From positions 1-64,000 of the forward strand of contig JWZX01003273.1 of NCBI GenBank assembly GCA_001275005.1: a DNA stretch of 64,000 bases. Reading direction: 5' to 3'. The translations under genes were made by a program, and so were the position numbers. Source of the stretch: Chrysochromulina tobinii. Taxonomy: Eukaryota; Haptophyta; Prymnesiales; Chrysochromulinaceae. Position 1 is the first letter of the stretch. Each line of letters opens with the position of its first letter. The notes below the pieces were generated by a model. The model saw only the letters and a list, made by a program, of their open reading frames with translations. It ran no database searches and was not told the DNA's origin. Shown piece by piece: positions 9,165-17,836 of this stretch.

Positions 9165-9661
9165 GGGCTTACACAGTCCCGAGTCCGTGAGTGCATTTAA
9201 TGTCATCACGCACACGCGCGAGAGCTCACACAGGCACACACGTGCGACTCGCGAACCTCCCTTGTGGAACAATTGTTGTGGAACCTATCCCTCCGTACAT
9301 AATTGTCGACTGGAGAAAGAAATCGCTCTGAGGTAAACGTTGCAGGCTCTGAAGATGTCAGCGCGCTACGTGAAAAGGCCCCGCGACACACTGCGGGCGC
9401 TCGGCCGAGGGGCCGACATTTCTCGATTCTCCCGCTCGCTTCGTGGTTTACACACAACACGTAAGCAGCACAGCTGTGAAAACAATACAGGGCATGAGAC
9501 ACATGCGGAGAGCTGAGAAACTGCCTAAAGCTGAACTGTTCGTAACAGTGCCATCTTGAAAATCGACGAAATAGGCAAGTTTCGCTCAGCTCTTCGCCGC
9601 GCTGTCTCCGCGGAACGCAGCAAAGGCAGAAGGTGCCTCCGCTGCGCAGCAGCAGCGCCGT
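9165..9661. other. Intergenic, no gene seen
   Basis: About 500 bp, less GC-rich than the flanking genes. No supported ORF, RNA gene or repeat beyond short CA/CG runs near 9208-9245. Confidence 0.5.
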
Positions 9662-10738
9662 ATGGCGCCCGACGAAGACGACGTGCTGGGGGATGCGCAG
9701 GATGACGACGGGGCTGCCATGCTCGCTCGCGTAGAGGCGTTGCTTCAGGAGACTGAGCCGGGGAGCTCGGCCGTTCAGGGCCTCTCTCAGCGGCTTCTCT
9801 CCAGCCGTCCGCAGCCCAAGGGGGCGGAGGACGATCTCCTTGGCCGCTCGATTGCGATTGATTGCCTCGAGGACGACCTGGCGCGCCTGAGCCGCAAGGT
9901 CAAGATCCTCGACGCGGGAGATCGCGAGGTGATCGGGTTCACCGCCGTGGCGACCAAACCGGTCCGTGCAGGCGTCGCGTTGGGCGTCGCGACGTTGGAG
10001 CAGATCAAGGAGCTTTCGACACGGACTGGGCGCAAGTACGAGGACTGCAAGGAGGCGCTCAACAAGAACAATTGCGACCTGGAGACTGCGGCCTATTCGC
10101 TCGCGGCGGAGGCGGCGGCGGCGGCCGAAGAGGCGGCAGCCAAGAGAGCGGCGGCCGAGAGCCTGCAGGCGGCCTTCGACGCCGCGACCGAGGGTGTGAA
10201 GACACTGGACGGCGTGAGCACGGAGGTGCAGCTCCGCCTCTATGGGCTGTTCAAGCAGGCGACGAGCGGCGACGCGCCTATGAAGAGCTCTGCTGGGATG
10301 TTCGATGTCAAGGGGCAGAAGAAGTGGGCGGCGTGGGCGGCGGTGCGTGGCCAGCCGGCGGCCACGGCGCAGGCGAGCTATGTCGAGCTCGTGCGCACGC
10401 TGCGGCCGCCAGGATCGCTGCCGAGGGGCGCCGCGCCGAGCGCCACCTGCCTATCAGGGAGCGCCGTGCCGAGCGCACCGCAGCCGCCGCCTGTCGCTGA
10501 GGCGCCGAAGAACACCGCTGCCGACGTCGCCGCCGCCGCCGATGGCGCCGTCGCCGCCGTCGCCGCCGTCGCCGCCGGGACCACCGCTGGGGATGGCGTC
10601 CCCTCCGGCACCGGGCTGGCGGCTCCCGAGGCGGTGGGCATGCGACTGGCGCGCGAGGGCGCACTGGCGGAGCTAGAGGGTGCGATCCTGCTCAACGAGC
10701 TCGCGGCAGTTGACGAAACCCTCGGTGATGACCACTGA
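9662..10738 (+). CDS. UBA/TS-N-like + acyl-CoA-binding domain protein
   Basis: A 358-residue protein. Residues about 112-150 look like a UBA/EF-Ts N-terminal helical domain (IKELSTRTGRKYEDCKEAL, DLETAAYSL). After an Ala/Glu helix, residues about 165-250 form a canonical acyl-CoA-binding domain: LRLYGLFKQATSGD, GMFDVKGQKKWAAWAAVRG, ASYVELV. The ligand-binding Lys and Tyr are kept, so binding of long-chain acyl-CoA is expected, unlike the degenerate domain in the fusion gene at 3166. The C-terminus is Pro/Ala-rich with a short helical end. A UBA-type domain would suggest ubiquitin or peptide binding, which is inference. The next ORF starts only 29 bp after its stop, across a 10-bp tandem repeat, so the two may belong together. 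Confidence 0.8.
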   Translation: MAPDEDDVLGDAQDDDGAAMLARVEALLQETEPGSSAVQGLSQRLLSSRPQPKGAEDDLLGRSIAIDCLEDDLARLSRKVKILDAGDREVIGFTAVATKPVRAGVALGVATLEQIKELSTRTGRKYEDCKEALNKNNCDLETAAYSLAAEAAAAAEEAAAKRAAAESLQAAFDAATEGVKTLDGVSTEVQLRLYGLFKQATSGDAPMKSSAGMFDVKGQKKWAAWAAVRGQPAATAQASYVELVRTLRPPGSLPRGAAPSATCLSGSAVPSAPQPPPVAEAPKNTAADVAAAADGAVAAVAAVAAGTTAGDGVPSGTGLAAPEAVGMRLAREGALAELEGAILLNELAAVDETLGDDH

Positions 10739-10743
10739 TGAGC

Positions 10744-10779
10744 TCTGATGACCTCTGATGACCTCTGATGACCTCTGAT
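10744..10779. repeat. 10-bp tandem repeat between two ORFs
   Basis: About 3.6 copies of TCTGATGACC bridge the stop codon of the UBA-ACBP ORF and the ATG (10768) of the PH-domain ORF. Because the unit is not a multiple of three, each gained or lost copy changes the relative frame of the two ORFs. Confidence 0.9.
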
Positions 10780-12969
10780 TGCGAGGCCCTCTTGGTTTCG
10801 TCAGGTGCCGTGGGCCTCCGGCTGGCACGCCGGATGGCCCTCCTCGCCAAACATGCGGCCGCCGGCGATGGGCCCTCCGCCACCGCCCTCCGCCCTCTAC
10901 TAGGAAGGAACGGCAACGGCATGGACGGCGGGCTTTCGGGCAGCAGCAGCGGAGCGCCGTGCGTGAGTCTCGAACAGCTGGACAACTCAAGTCATCACCG
11001 GCTTCGGGCGATCGCGATTTCCGAGCGTTCCGCTCACATGGGCCTCCTCGACGAGCATGCGTCACGACTGGCCAAATGGGATCGACTTGTCGAGACGGTC
11101 GCCATGCTGCCAATCGAGTCGCCGCGCGAGGAAGGCTGCCTGACGCGCTCGGTCGCGCTCGAGACGGCGCTCCGGCTCGGCGCCCAGTTCCTGCCTGCCT
11201 GGCGGCCCGGGGATCGTGTCGACGATAAGGCCGCCGATGACCTGAAGCCGCTGCCCTCGGTGCCCGTCGTCTTGATGATCGATGTGCTTCGGGCGAAGTT
11301 CTTCATCCTCGAGGACGGCCAGGTGCGGCGCACGTGGCCTCTCGAGGCGTCGAGTACGTTCTACCCAGACTACCGGGCAGCCCACCTGCGCACGGTCACC
11401 GCGGGCGTGGCCATCTCGCTCGAGCGCTCCGTTTCGTCAGAGCTGCCGTCGCTCCCGCCGGGCGGCGAGCTCGATACAAGTGTGCCGCCCGCCGCATGCT
11501 GCTTCGGCGTGCCGGCCGCAGCAGGCGCCGCGTCGGGCACCGGAGGTCGTACAGGCGCAGCAGGAGTCCCCGTCGAGGAGGAGGAGGGGAGCGTCTACGC
11601 CGCGCCCGTGCTGCCGCTGTACACGGACACTCCCGAGGAGCGCGTGCGGCTGCTTGCGGCGCTGCGCGCTGCGGCGTGCGGCCGACCGTGCATGCCTTGC
11701 GCGCCGGTGCACTCGGGGAGCCTGGTGCGAGAGACGGCCACACGCTACTGGGCGGGCTGCCATGCTGTCCTGTTGCCGAGCTACCTGCTGCTCCTTGAGC
11801 GTGTGGACAGCGAGGTCCCCTTCCGCGTCCTTCCCCTGAGCGAAGCCGAGTGCTTCTACCCCGAGAGCAAGGGCTCTCTCGTCTTCACCATCCAGGCGAC
11901 ACGCTGGCAGCTCAACTTCTCCGCTCGCGACGGCGCGAATCGGCTCACTTGGCTCGACGCACTGGGCCAGGTGATTCCTGTCGGCAGGACGACAGCCGAC
12001 GGCAAACTGAGCGCCTTTCGCCGTCCCAGGACCGCGCCGGCAGCACGGTACGAGGCGATCAGTACGGCGCTCGTCCGCCTGCGCGTGCTGCAGCGCGAGC
12101 TGGGCTATGCCGAGGAGACCCTCGAGGAGGCTCAGCGCGAGGCGGATGCCAAGGTGGCGGTGGCGGCTGCGCGGCTGCAGCCGCAAGGCGGGCTTTTTGG
12201 AGGCCACGGCAGCTGGATGGGGCGCAGTCCCGCGGGGCGCAGTCCCGCGGGCGCAGTCCCCGCTGCCAACGGCTTCGCGATCGCTCCGGGCTCTGCGCCG
12301 TCAGTGGCTGACTCTCCGCTCGTCGCTCGTCGGATGGTACAAACAGCTGACGGTACCATCGCTCTGCAAGCACCTGATGGAACCATCGTCGCTGGCGGGG
12401 CGTCACCGCGGTGGGCCATCAACGTCGCGCTCGAAAAGGCCATCGTGACGCCCCTGAAATCGACCCTGAAAGAGCTCGAGCGTACAGGGGGGGAGATTGA
12501 GCAGCAGCGCTCTCACGAGTACTTCCAAGCGCAGCAATTGGTCGTGCTCAACACGGCGCTCCGAGCGGAGATGTCCAATGTCGAGAAGGAGATCCGGCTC
12601 TTGCAGCACGCCGTGGTGCTGCTCAGTTCGGCGGAGTGGCGGCGCGGCGAGTGGATGTGGTGCGCTCGGCTCGCCAACGCGCGGACGCTCTGGGAGATCT
12701 GGCACCGTTCCCATGAGCAGCACCGGCGCTTGCTCGCCGCCCAAGCGGCTGGGCACGCCCTCGCCGCCAGCGCCGCTCAAAGCCTTCCCCAAAACGGTGG
12801 CGGCGGGTTGAAGCCCGAGGAGCCGAGTGTATGGGCCGTGATCAGCAACGAAAAGGGCATCGGGATCGACGGCTCCCACAAGATGAGTATCGAGACGCGC
12901 CGCGAGGCGGCCGCACACCACGATGAAGATTGGTTCGTCAATTTCGCCACAAAGTTATTTGAGCTGTGA
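10768..12969 (+). CDS. PH-domain and coiled-coil protein
   Basis: A 733-residue protein. Residues about 317-403 show a pleckstrin-homology pattern: SGSLVRETATRYWAGCHAVL, then LPLSEAECFYP, then a closing TWLDALGQVI helix. A PH-like strand set may also occur around 170-200 (VLMIDVLRAKFFILEDG). Residues about 425-475 and 555-650 are strongly helical, probably coiled coils (LRVLQRELGYAEETLEEAQ; EYFQAQQLVVLNTAL). PH domains usually bind phosphoinositides or proteins; no catalytic domain is visible. The start lies inside the 10-bp repeat and is the first ATG of this frame. A short GTGAGA directly at the stop could be a donor, so a further exon is not excluded. Confidence 0.65.
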   Translation: MTSDCEALLVSSGAVGLRLARRMALLAKHAAAGDGPSATALRPLLGRNGNGMDGGLSGSSSGAPCVSLEQLDNSSHHRLRAIAISERSAHMGLLDEHASRLAKWDRLVETVAMLPIESPREEGCLTRSVALETALRLGAQFLPAWRPGDRVDDKAADDLKPLPSVPVVLMIDVLRAKFFILEDGQVRRTWPLEASSTFYPDYRAAHLRTVTAGVAISLERSVSSELPSLPPGGELDTSVPPAACCFGVPAAAGAASGTGGRTGAAGVPVEEEEGSVYAAPVLPLYTDTPEERVRLLAALRAAACGRPCMPCAPVHSGSLVRETATRYWAGCHAVLLPSYLLLLERVDSEVPFRVLPLSEAECFYPESKGSLVFTIQATRWQLNFSARDGANRLTWLDALGQVIPVGRTTADGKLSAFRRPRTAPAARYEAISTALVRLRVLQRELGYAEETLEEAQREADAKVAVAAARLQPQGGLFGGHGSWMGRSPAGRSPAGAVPAANGFAIAPGSAPSVADSPLVARRMVQTADGTIALQAPDGTIVAGGASPRWAINVALEKAIVTPLKSTLKELERTGGEIEQQRSHEYFQAQQLVVLNTALRAEMSNVEKEIRLLQHAVVLLSSAEWRRGEWMWCARLANARTLWEIWHRSHEQHRRLLAAQAAGHALAASAAQSLPQNGGGGLKPEEPSVWAVISNEKGIGIDGSHKMSIETRREAAAHHDEDWFVNFATKLFEL

Positions 12970-13288
12970 GAGGACGACCACGTCGCACGTGTAGACGGTA
13001 GTGGGTAGAGAGGCAGAGTGGGTACAGTAGCGAGGCAGAGTCCAGAGGGGTGAGAGAAGGCCAGTAGGAAGCAACTACCCGGGCCCAACACGGGTCACGG
13101 CGCTGCGACCGACCGCGCGCGGGCAGTCGGTGGGGTCCGGTGGGGTGTGCGCAGTCGGCACACCGGCAGCAGAGACGGTTCCTCTTCAGGTTCCACCAAC
13201 CGCAGTAAAAAACGCCGTGATGAGCTTTTGCATTTCTCAAGTTTGACCCCTGTCAGTCTCGCGCTTTCCAACGCCCCCGACAAAAGTC
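12970..13288. other. Intergenic, no gene seen
   Basis: About 320 bp between two plus-strand genes. No supported ORF, RNA gene or repeat noticed. Confidence 0.5.
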
Positions 13289-14071
13289 ATGCTGAGGGGC
13301 CTTATTCCTTCGGTGAAGCTCTCAATCGCGCTGTTAGTGGCGCTAACACGCGTGCTGCCGAAAACCCGGGGCGAACGGCTTGGCCCGAGCTCGAAGCGGA
13401 ATGAGGCGTTGAAAGCTTTTCACATGCGGCTGCGCGAGACTCTGCCGGGACCGGTTGAGCTGTGGGGTGTGCGCTTGGCCACGCCTCGCATGAATGCCCA
13501 GGAAGCGGCAATTCTCTCCAGCTTTTTGAACGCCCGCGACTGGGACGTCGAAGATGCCACGACGATGTTCCACTCTTCAATGCGGTGGCGACGGTCCTTT
13601 GGCGTTGATCGCTTGTCAGCCTCCCAATTTGAGGACTTTCCATGCGAGATTTTTCGAGGACGTGACAACCAAGGGAACCTGCTGGTGGTGTTACGCCTCG
13701 GCGAGCTGCGCGGCGACTGCTTTAAGGACATGCAGCGCTTCGTGCGCTGGCGCGTCTATATGCAAGAGGCACTCAACTCTCAGCTGGACTTTGCCAAAGG
13801 TGAACCATTGTACAAGCTCGTGCTCAATTGCGAGGGCTTCAGCACTGGGCACTTTAGCAAGGCGGCACGCCGCTGTGCCAAGGAGCTCTCACGCGTGTCG
13901 CAGGACAACTACCCTGACTACCTCGGGCAAATCCTTATCTGTAGCCCGCCGCCAATCTTTGCCTTTGCCTACGGCATCCTAAGGCCGTTCCTGCCACGTA
14001 ACTTCGTAAAGCTCATCAAAGTGCACAAGGGCGACGAAGCTAGTTGCTTGGCCAAAGCGCGACAAGTGTAA
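13289..14071 (+). CDS. Sec14-like CRAL-TRIO lipid-transfer protein
   Basis: A 260-residue single-exon protein. Residues about 68-95 resemble the CRAL-TRIO N-terminal helices (ILSSFLNARDWDVEDATTMF, then RWRRSFG). Residues about 110-250 resemble the lipid-binding lobe (GNLLVVLRLGELRGD, DNYPDYLGQILICSPPPIFAFAYGILRPFLP). Sec14-family proteins move phosphatidylinositol and other lipids between membranes. A short hydrophobic N-terminal stretch (SVKLSIALLVALTRVLP) could be a signal anchor or a targeting sequence, unusual for a cytosolic Sec14. The length is close to a minimal Sec14 module. The ATG at 13289 is the first in frame. Confidence 0.75.
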   Translation: MLRGLIPSVKLSIALLVALTRVLPKTRGERLGPSSKRNEALKAFHMRLRETLPGPVELWGVRLATPRMNAQEAAILSSFLNARDWDVEDATTMFHSSMRWRRSFGVDRLSASQFEDFPCEIFRGRDNQGNLLVVLRLGELRGDCFKDMQRFVRWRVYMQEALNSQLDFAKGEPLYKLVLNCEGFSTGHFSKAARRCAKELSRVSQDNYPDYLGQILICSPPPIFAFAYGILRPFLPRNFVKLIKVHKGDEASCLAKARQV

Positions 14072-14453
14072 GAGGGTAACGATTGCTAGCAGCGTGTGTA
14101 TAGTTGCACGGCCCACTGAACGCGCGAGTAAAATCGTCACATCACGGCGCGGCCGATGCATCCGCGATTGCGCGATCCATTCCGGCCCGGGCGTCGTGGT
14201 ATTAGGCGACTAGTGCGAAGCCCCAAGCCCGGGCCGCAACCGACCCGCGACCGCGTCCACCCGTGGCCGTGAAACACATGCACACCACGCTAGAACGCGC
14301 CGCCGACACCGAATGCGCTCGACAGGCGCACGACTCGTTTGACATCTTCCGTCACTTGGTCCGGCACCCCCACATCGTCCACTTACGGCCGGAGGAGATC
14401 TCACCGAGATCTCACCGAGGTTTCTTTCATCCTCCGTCCACGCATGCCTTCGA
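14072..14453. other. Convergent 3' intergenic region
   Basis: About 380 bp between the ends of two convergent genes. It holds a short tandem duplication of GAGATCTCACC near 14396-14420 and nothing else supported. Confidence 0.5.
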
Positions 14454-15806
14454 TCAGAGCCGAGGCTGCCACAGCCGGGCGGTCTTGTCATCGCTCCCGC
14501 TCACCACATAGATGCCTTGCGTGGTGTACCCCACGTCGAAGCAGAGCACCGGCTCGTGGTGGCCCGTGAGCGTCTGCAGGCACTCGCCCGATCGACCGTC
14601 CCACAGGCGGATCTCACGTGAGAGGGCGCATGTGAGTATCATAGGCGAGCCCTTGAGCCAACGGAGCTCGATGACGCCCGCCGTGTGCATGCACGTGTGC
14701 CGCGGCGAGAAGGTGCCCAGGTCCCAGATGCACATCTTGCCATCCATGCCGCACGACGCAGCGAGCGCCATGACGTCGCAGAAGCCGCAGAACTCGACAC
14801 TTGCGTCGTGACTCGGGAAGACGGCGAGCGTCTTGCCACTCTCCGCGTGGGCGAGCTTGAGCCCCCCGTCTGCGCTGCCGAACATGAACACGGGCTGCGC
14901 CGGGTGTGCAGCGAGGCACGTGATGGGCCGCGGCTCGTGCAGGCCCATGGGCGCTGCGTACAAGCAATGCTCAACGGTACCTGTGCGCGGATTCCACACG
15001 CGCACGCTGCCATCCTCTGAGCCAGTGAGCACCGAGCGCCCATTGTTGACGAAGCAGCCGTACGAGACCGAGGCCGAGTGCGCCGAGAAGATCTGCATCA
15101 CCGAACCCTCAGGCAGCTTCCACATCCAAGCGGTCGCGTCCTCCGAGCCTGCAAGCAAGACGGCGCCGCGAACGTGCCAGCAGATCCAATTAATGCCCTG
15201 TGTCGGCCCCTCGAGCGCAACTGCAAGCGCACCCGTCGGAACGTGCCACACGCGCACCGAGCCATCCAGGCTCCCGCTGGCAAGCATCGAGCCGTCGGCG
15301 CTGAACGCGATGGTGCTTACCGTATCAGAATGGCCCTCAAGCTTGAAGGCGGGCTGCGGTTGCCCGACGCGCCACAGATAGCCGACGTCGTCACCGCCAC
15401 CAGTGGCAAGGATTTCGGGATGGGCCGGGTTGACCGCCACGGCAAAGACGGGCTCCGTGTGCGCGATGAGGCGCTGCACGCTGTGGTCCTCCGCCGGAGG
15501 ATCATACTCAATAATGTCTGTCACGTCTGGCATGGCCTCCGAGGCCATTGACGAAGCATCTTCATCGAGGTGACTCTCGTCATCGTCGTCCAGGTCGCTC
15601 GGAGGAGGGTCGTCAGGACCTAGATCGTATACGCGCTTGACGATCAGATCGTCGATCGTTTCAACCTCATCTTCAAACTCATCACCTTCTAGGGCTCTGC
15701 TCGAGCCCGCCGTGAAAGGTGCGCTGGGAAAGCCCTGGGCAATGCTCGGCGGTGCTGGTGGTGGCGCCGGTGGCGCGAGATGTGGTGGCATGGCCTCGTG
15801 CTCCAT
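14454..15806 (-). CDS. AAMP: WD40-repeat protein, AAMP/Sqt1 family
   Basis: A 450-residue protein: a Pro-rich start, an acidic segment (DLDDDDESHLDEDAS, residues about 60-85) and seven to eight WD40 repeats from about residue 100 to the end (VGYLWRVG, VRVWHVP, AWMWKLPEG, VRVWNPRTG, MCIWDLG, IRLWDGRSG, ARLWQPRL). The acidic N-terminus and the spacing EPVFAVAVNP...TGGGDD match angio-associated migratory cell protein and its yeast relative Sqt1, a ribosome-assembly chaperone for Rpl10/uL16. The role here is by homology. The frame is open to 16232, but I chose the ATG at 15806 because the longer version overlaps the opposite gene and is low in family likeness. Confidence 0.8.
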   Translation of the reverse strand: MEHEAMPPHLAPPAPPPAPPSIAQGFPSAPFTAGSSRALEGDEFEDEVETIDDLIVKRVYDLGPDDPPPSDLDDDDESHLDEDASSMASEAMPDVTDIIEYDPPAEDHSVQRLIAHTEPVFAVAVNPAHPEILATGGGDDVGYLWRVGQPQPAFKLEGHSDTVSTIAFSADGSMLASGSLDGSVRVWHVPTGALAVALEGPTQGINWICWHVRGAVLLAGSEDATAWMWKLPEGSVMQIFSAHSASVSYGCFVNNGRSVLTGSEDGSVRVWNPRTGTVEHCLYAAPMGLHEPRPITCLAAHPAQPVFMFGSADGGLKLAHAESGKTLAVFPSHDASVEFCGFCDVMALAASCGMDGKMCIWDLGTFSPRHTCMHTAGVIELRWLKGSPMILTCALSREIRLWDGRSGECLQTLTGHHEPVLCFDVGYTTQGIYVVSGSDDKTARLWQPRL

Positions 15807-16100
15807 GTCGAGAGGGGAATGACTGAGTGCCGAGCGTCGTCGAGCGGCGTCAAGAATTCGGGTGCGACGTGGACGCGCCGGCTCTGGGAGGAATGTGAAC
15901 GGATGGGTTGCTGGAGACGAACATTCGCGGTCGGTTGGTATGCGGGGACAAGCGGAAGGCCCCCGTCCCTTACCCTGAAGTCCCAAAACTACAAACAAAA
16001 GTGCCCAACACGGCGCTCGCCGGTTCAGCGAAGCACACGAAGGAGACGAGAGAAGGGGACTTGGCCGTCGCCGTCCCTCCGCGACGTTGAGCCTGGGGCC
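15807..16100. promoter_or_regulatory. Divergent promoter region (AAMP-like / LRR protein)
   Basis: 294 bp between the chosen start codons of two head-to-head genes. The plus-strand frame is open through it, so part may be coding if either gene starts earlier. Confidence 0.35.
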
Positions 16101-17805
16101 ATGCAGTCTCTCGAGGCGCTCGCCGCCAAAACATCTACTCTGATGGCGGCGAGCCGCGTGAGCATGGACCTCATCGACGGCGGCGGCGGGCTGCTGCCCA
16201 GGCTCAAACCAGCCTCCGACCGCGTGGCCCACTCGCGCTCAGCCCCGGCGTTCGGTCGATCGCGCTCGGAATCCGCGCTGCGGTACACATCTGGCGAACC
16301 CGTGATATCGGACGCGCTGAAGCTCCCAGTACTTGCGCGCAAGCATCCGGAATCATCGGCAGGCGGTGCTCAGGCGGCCTCGGGTAGGGCGTCGTCGCCG
16401 GTTGACGAGGAGCATGACGTGACCGAGCGCATGCACGTTGAGAAGATCTTCCGCTACGAAAAGCAGTTCACCTTTGGGCTGCTCAATTTTGATGACGAGT
16501 TCGTCGCGGCGACGCTGCACATCAGCCAGGATTCGCGCACGAAGCCCGCACTCCTCAGCCAGTACGGAATTCACCAGCTGGAAATGCGCGACGTGCATCG
16601 GGCGGACATTCTTGCGCGCATCGAGCCGCTGGGCGCCGAGGAGATTATCAGCCGGCAGATGATGAAACGCGAGATTGAGCGCCAGCGCGAGGCTGACCTC
16701 GCCGACGACGGCATCGCGAACGAAACCACGCAACCCTCCACCGAGGCCCTCTTGCTGATGGTGGAGCTCGAAAAGGCCGGGGCGCTCGAGCACCTGGGCA
16801 ATCGTGGCACGCGCATCGCCTCCAATCCGGCGCTCATCCGGCACGACGGCCAGTCGCGCAGCTCGGCGCGCGTGCAGCCCAAGCCAGTAGACGGCGCCGC
16901 CCAGGCACGCGAAGCCGACGTGTTGAAACGCAAGATGACCAAGCCGCAGCTGGCTGCGCTTCGAAAGCTCGTGGGCGAGCGCGCGTTTGGGGAGCTCTTG
17001 GGGGGCGGCGTGAGTGGGAGCAGCGCACCCCCGACCTTCATGTGCGAGACGCTCATGTCCGAGTGCAAGCGTCGACTCGACTCGAAGCAGGGAGAGCCAG
17101 CTGCTGCTTCGAGTCGAGGATCGGTGCCGCCAGTACCCGCCTCGTTTATTCGTGCGCGCCGCTCGCTTGTGGCTGTTGCGGAGGCCGCGGTAGACGCCGT
17201 CCAGGCGAGCGCACCATCGGCGGGCGGGCCCGGCGGACCTGCGAAGGCGAGCGCAGCTTGGAAGAAGAAGAAGCTCAGCTCGATGGTACGTGCCGCGTCG
17301 CAGCAGGCGGCGGTGATCGCCGACGAGCCGCCCGCGGCACCGCTCGCCGCCACCGCCGCACCGCTCGCCGCCACCGCCGAGGCCTTCGCGCCCGTTGCGG
17401 CGCCCGTGGCGGCGAGTGGCACCCCTTCGCTACCGAAGAGGTTCTTGTTCGCTGCGGCTGGCGGTGCACCGACAGTCCCTCCGCCCGCCCCAGCTGTAGT
17501 TGTCGTTGGCGCCGGCGGCCGCGGTGGCGATGGCATGGCTCACGCGTCGGCAGAGGCGGTGCTTGGGAGTGCGGCCTTGCCCCGTGGGGCGCTCGCATCC
17601 TACGATGCCGACGCGGACGATGTGGAGGAGGATGGCGAGGAGGATGGCGAGGAGGGCGGCGAGGAGGACGGCGAGGAGGACGGCACGCTTCCTTCGGCCG
17701 CGCCCTCGCCCCAGACACATGGGGCGCATGGCCTCCGTTCGGGCACCCTGCACGCCCTCTCGAGCTCACTGGCAAGCAGCCTGTACGGCGACCCGACGGC
17801 GTCGG

Positions 17806-17836
<31 letters not shown>

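Noticed and set aside
11437-12207. 256-residue minus-strand ORF
   Set aside because: Antisense to the PH-domain gene, Arg/His/Ala-rich, no likeness.
15780-16100. N-terminal extension of the LRR gene to ATG 15780
   Set aside because: It would overlap the AAMP-like coding start, and the added text has no ordered features. The ATG at 16101 leaves a normal intergenic space.
15807-16232. N-terminal extension of the AAMP-like gene to 16232
   Set aside because: Not conserved with the family and overlaps the other gene; the ATG at 15806 begins a family-like acidic N-terminus.
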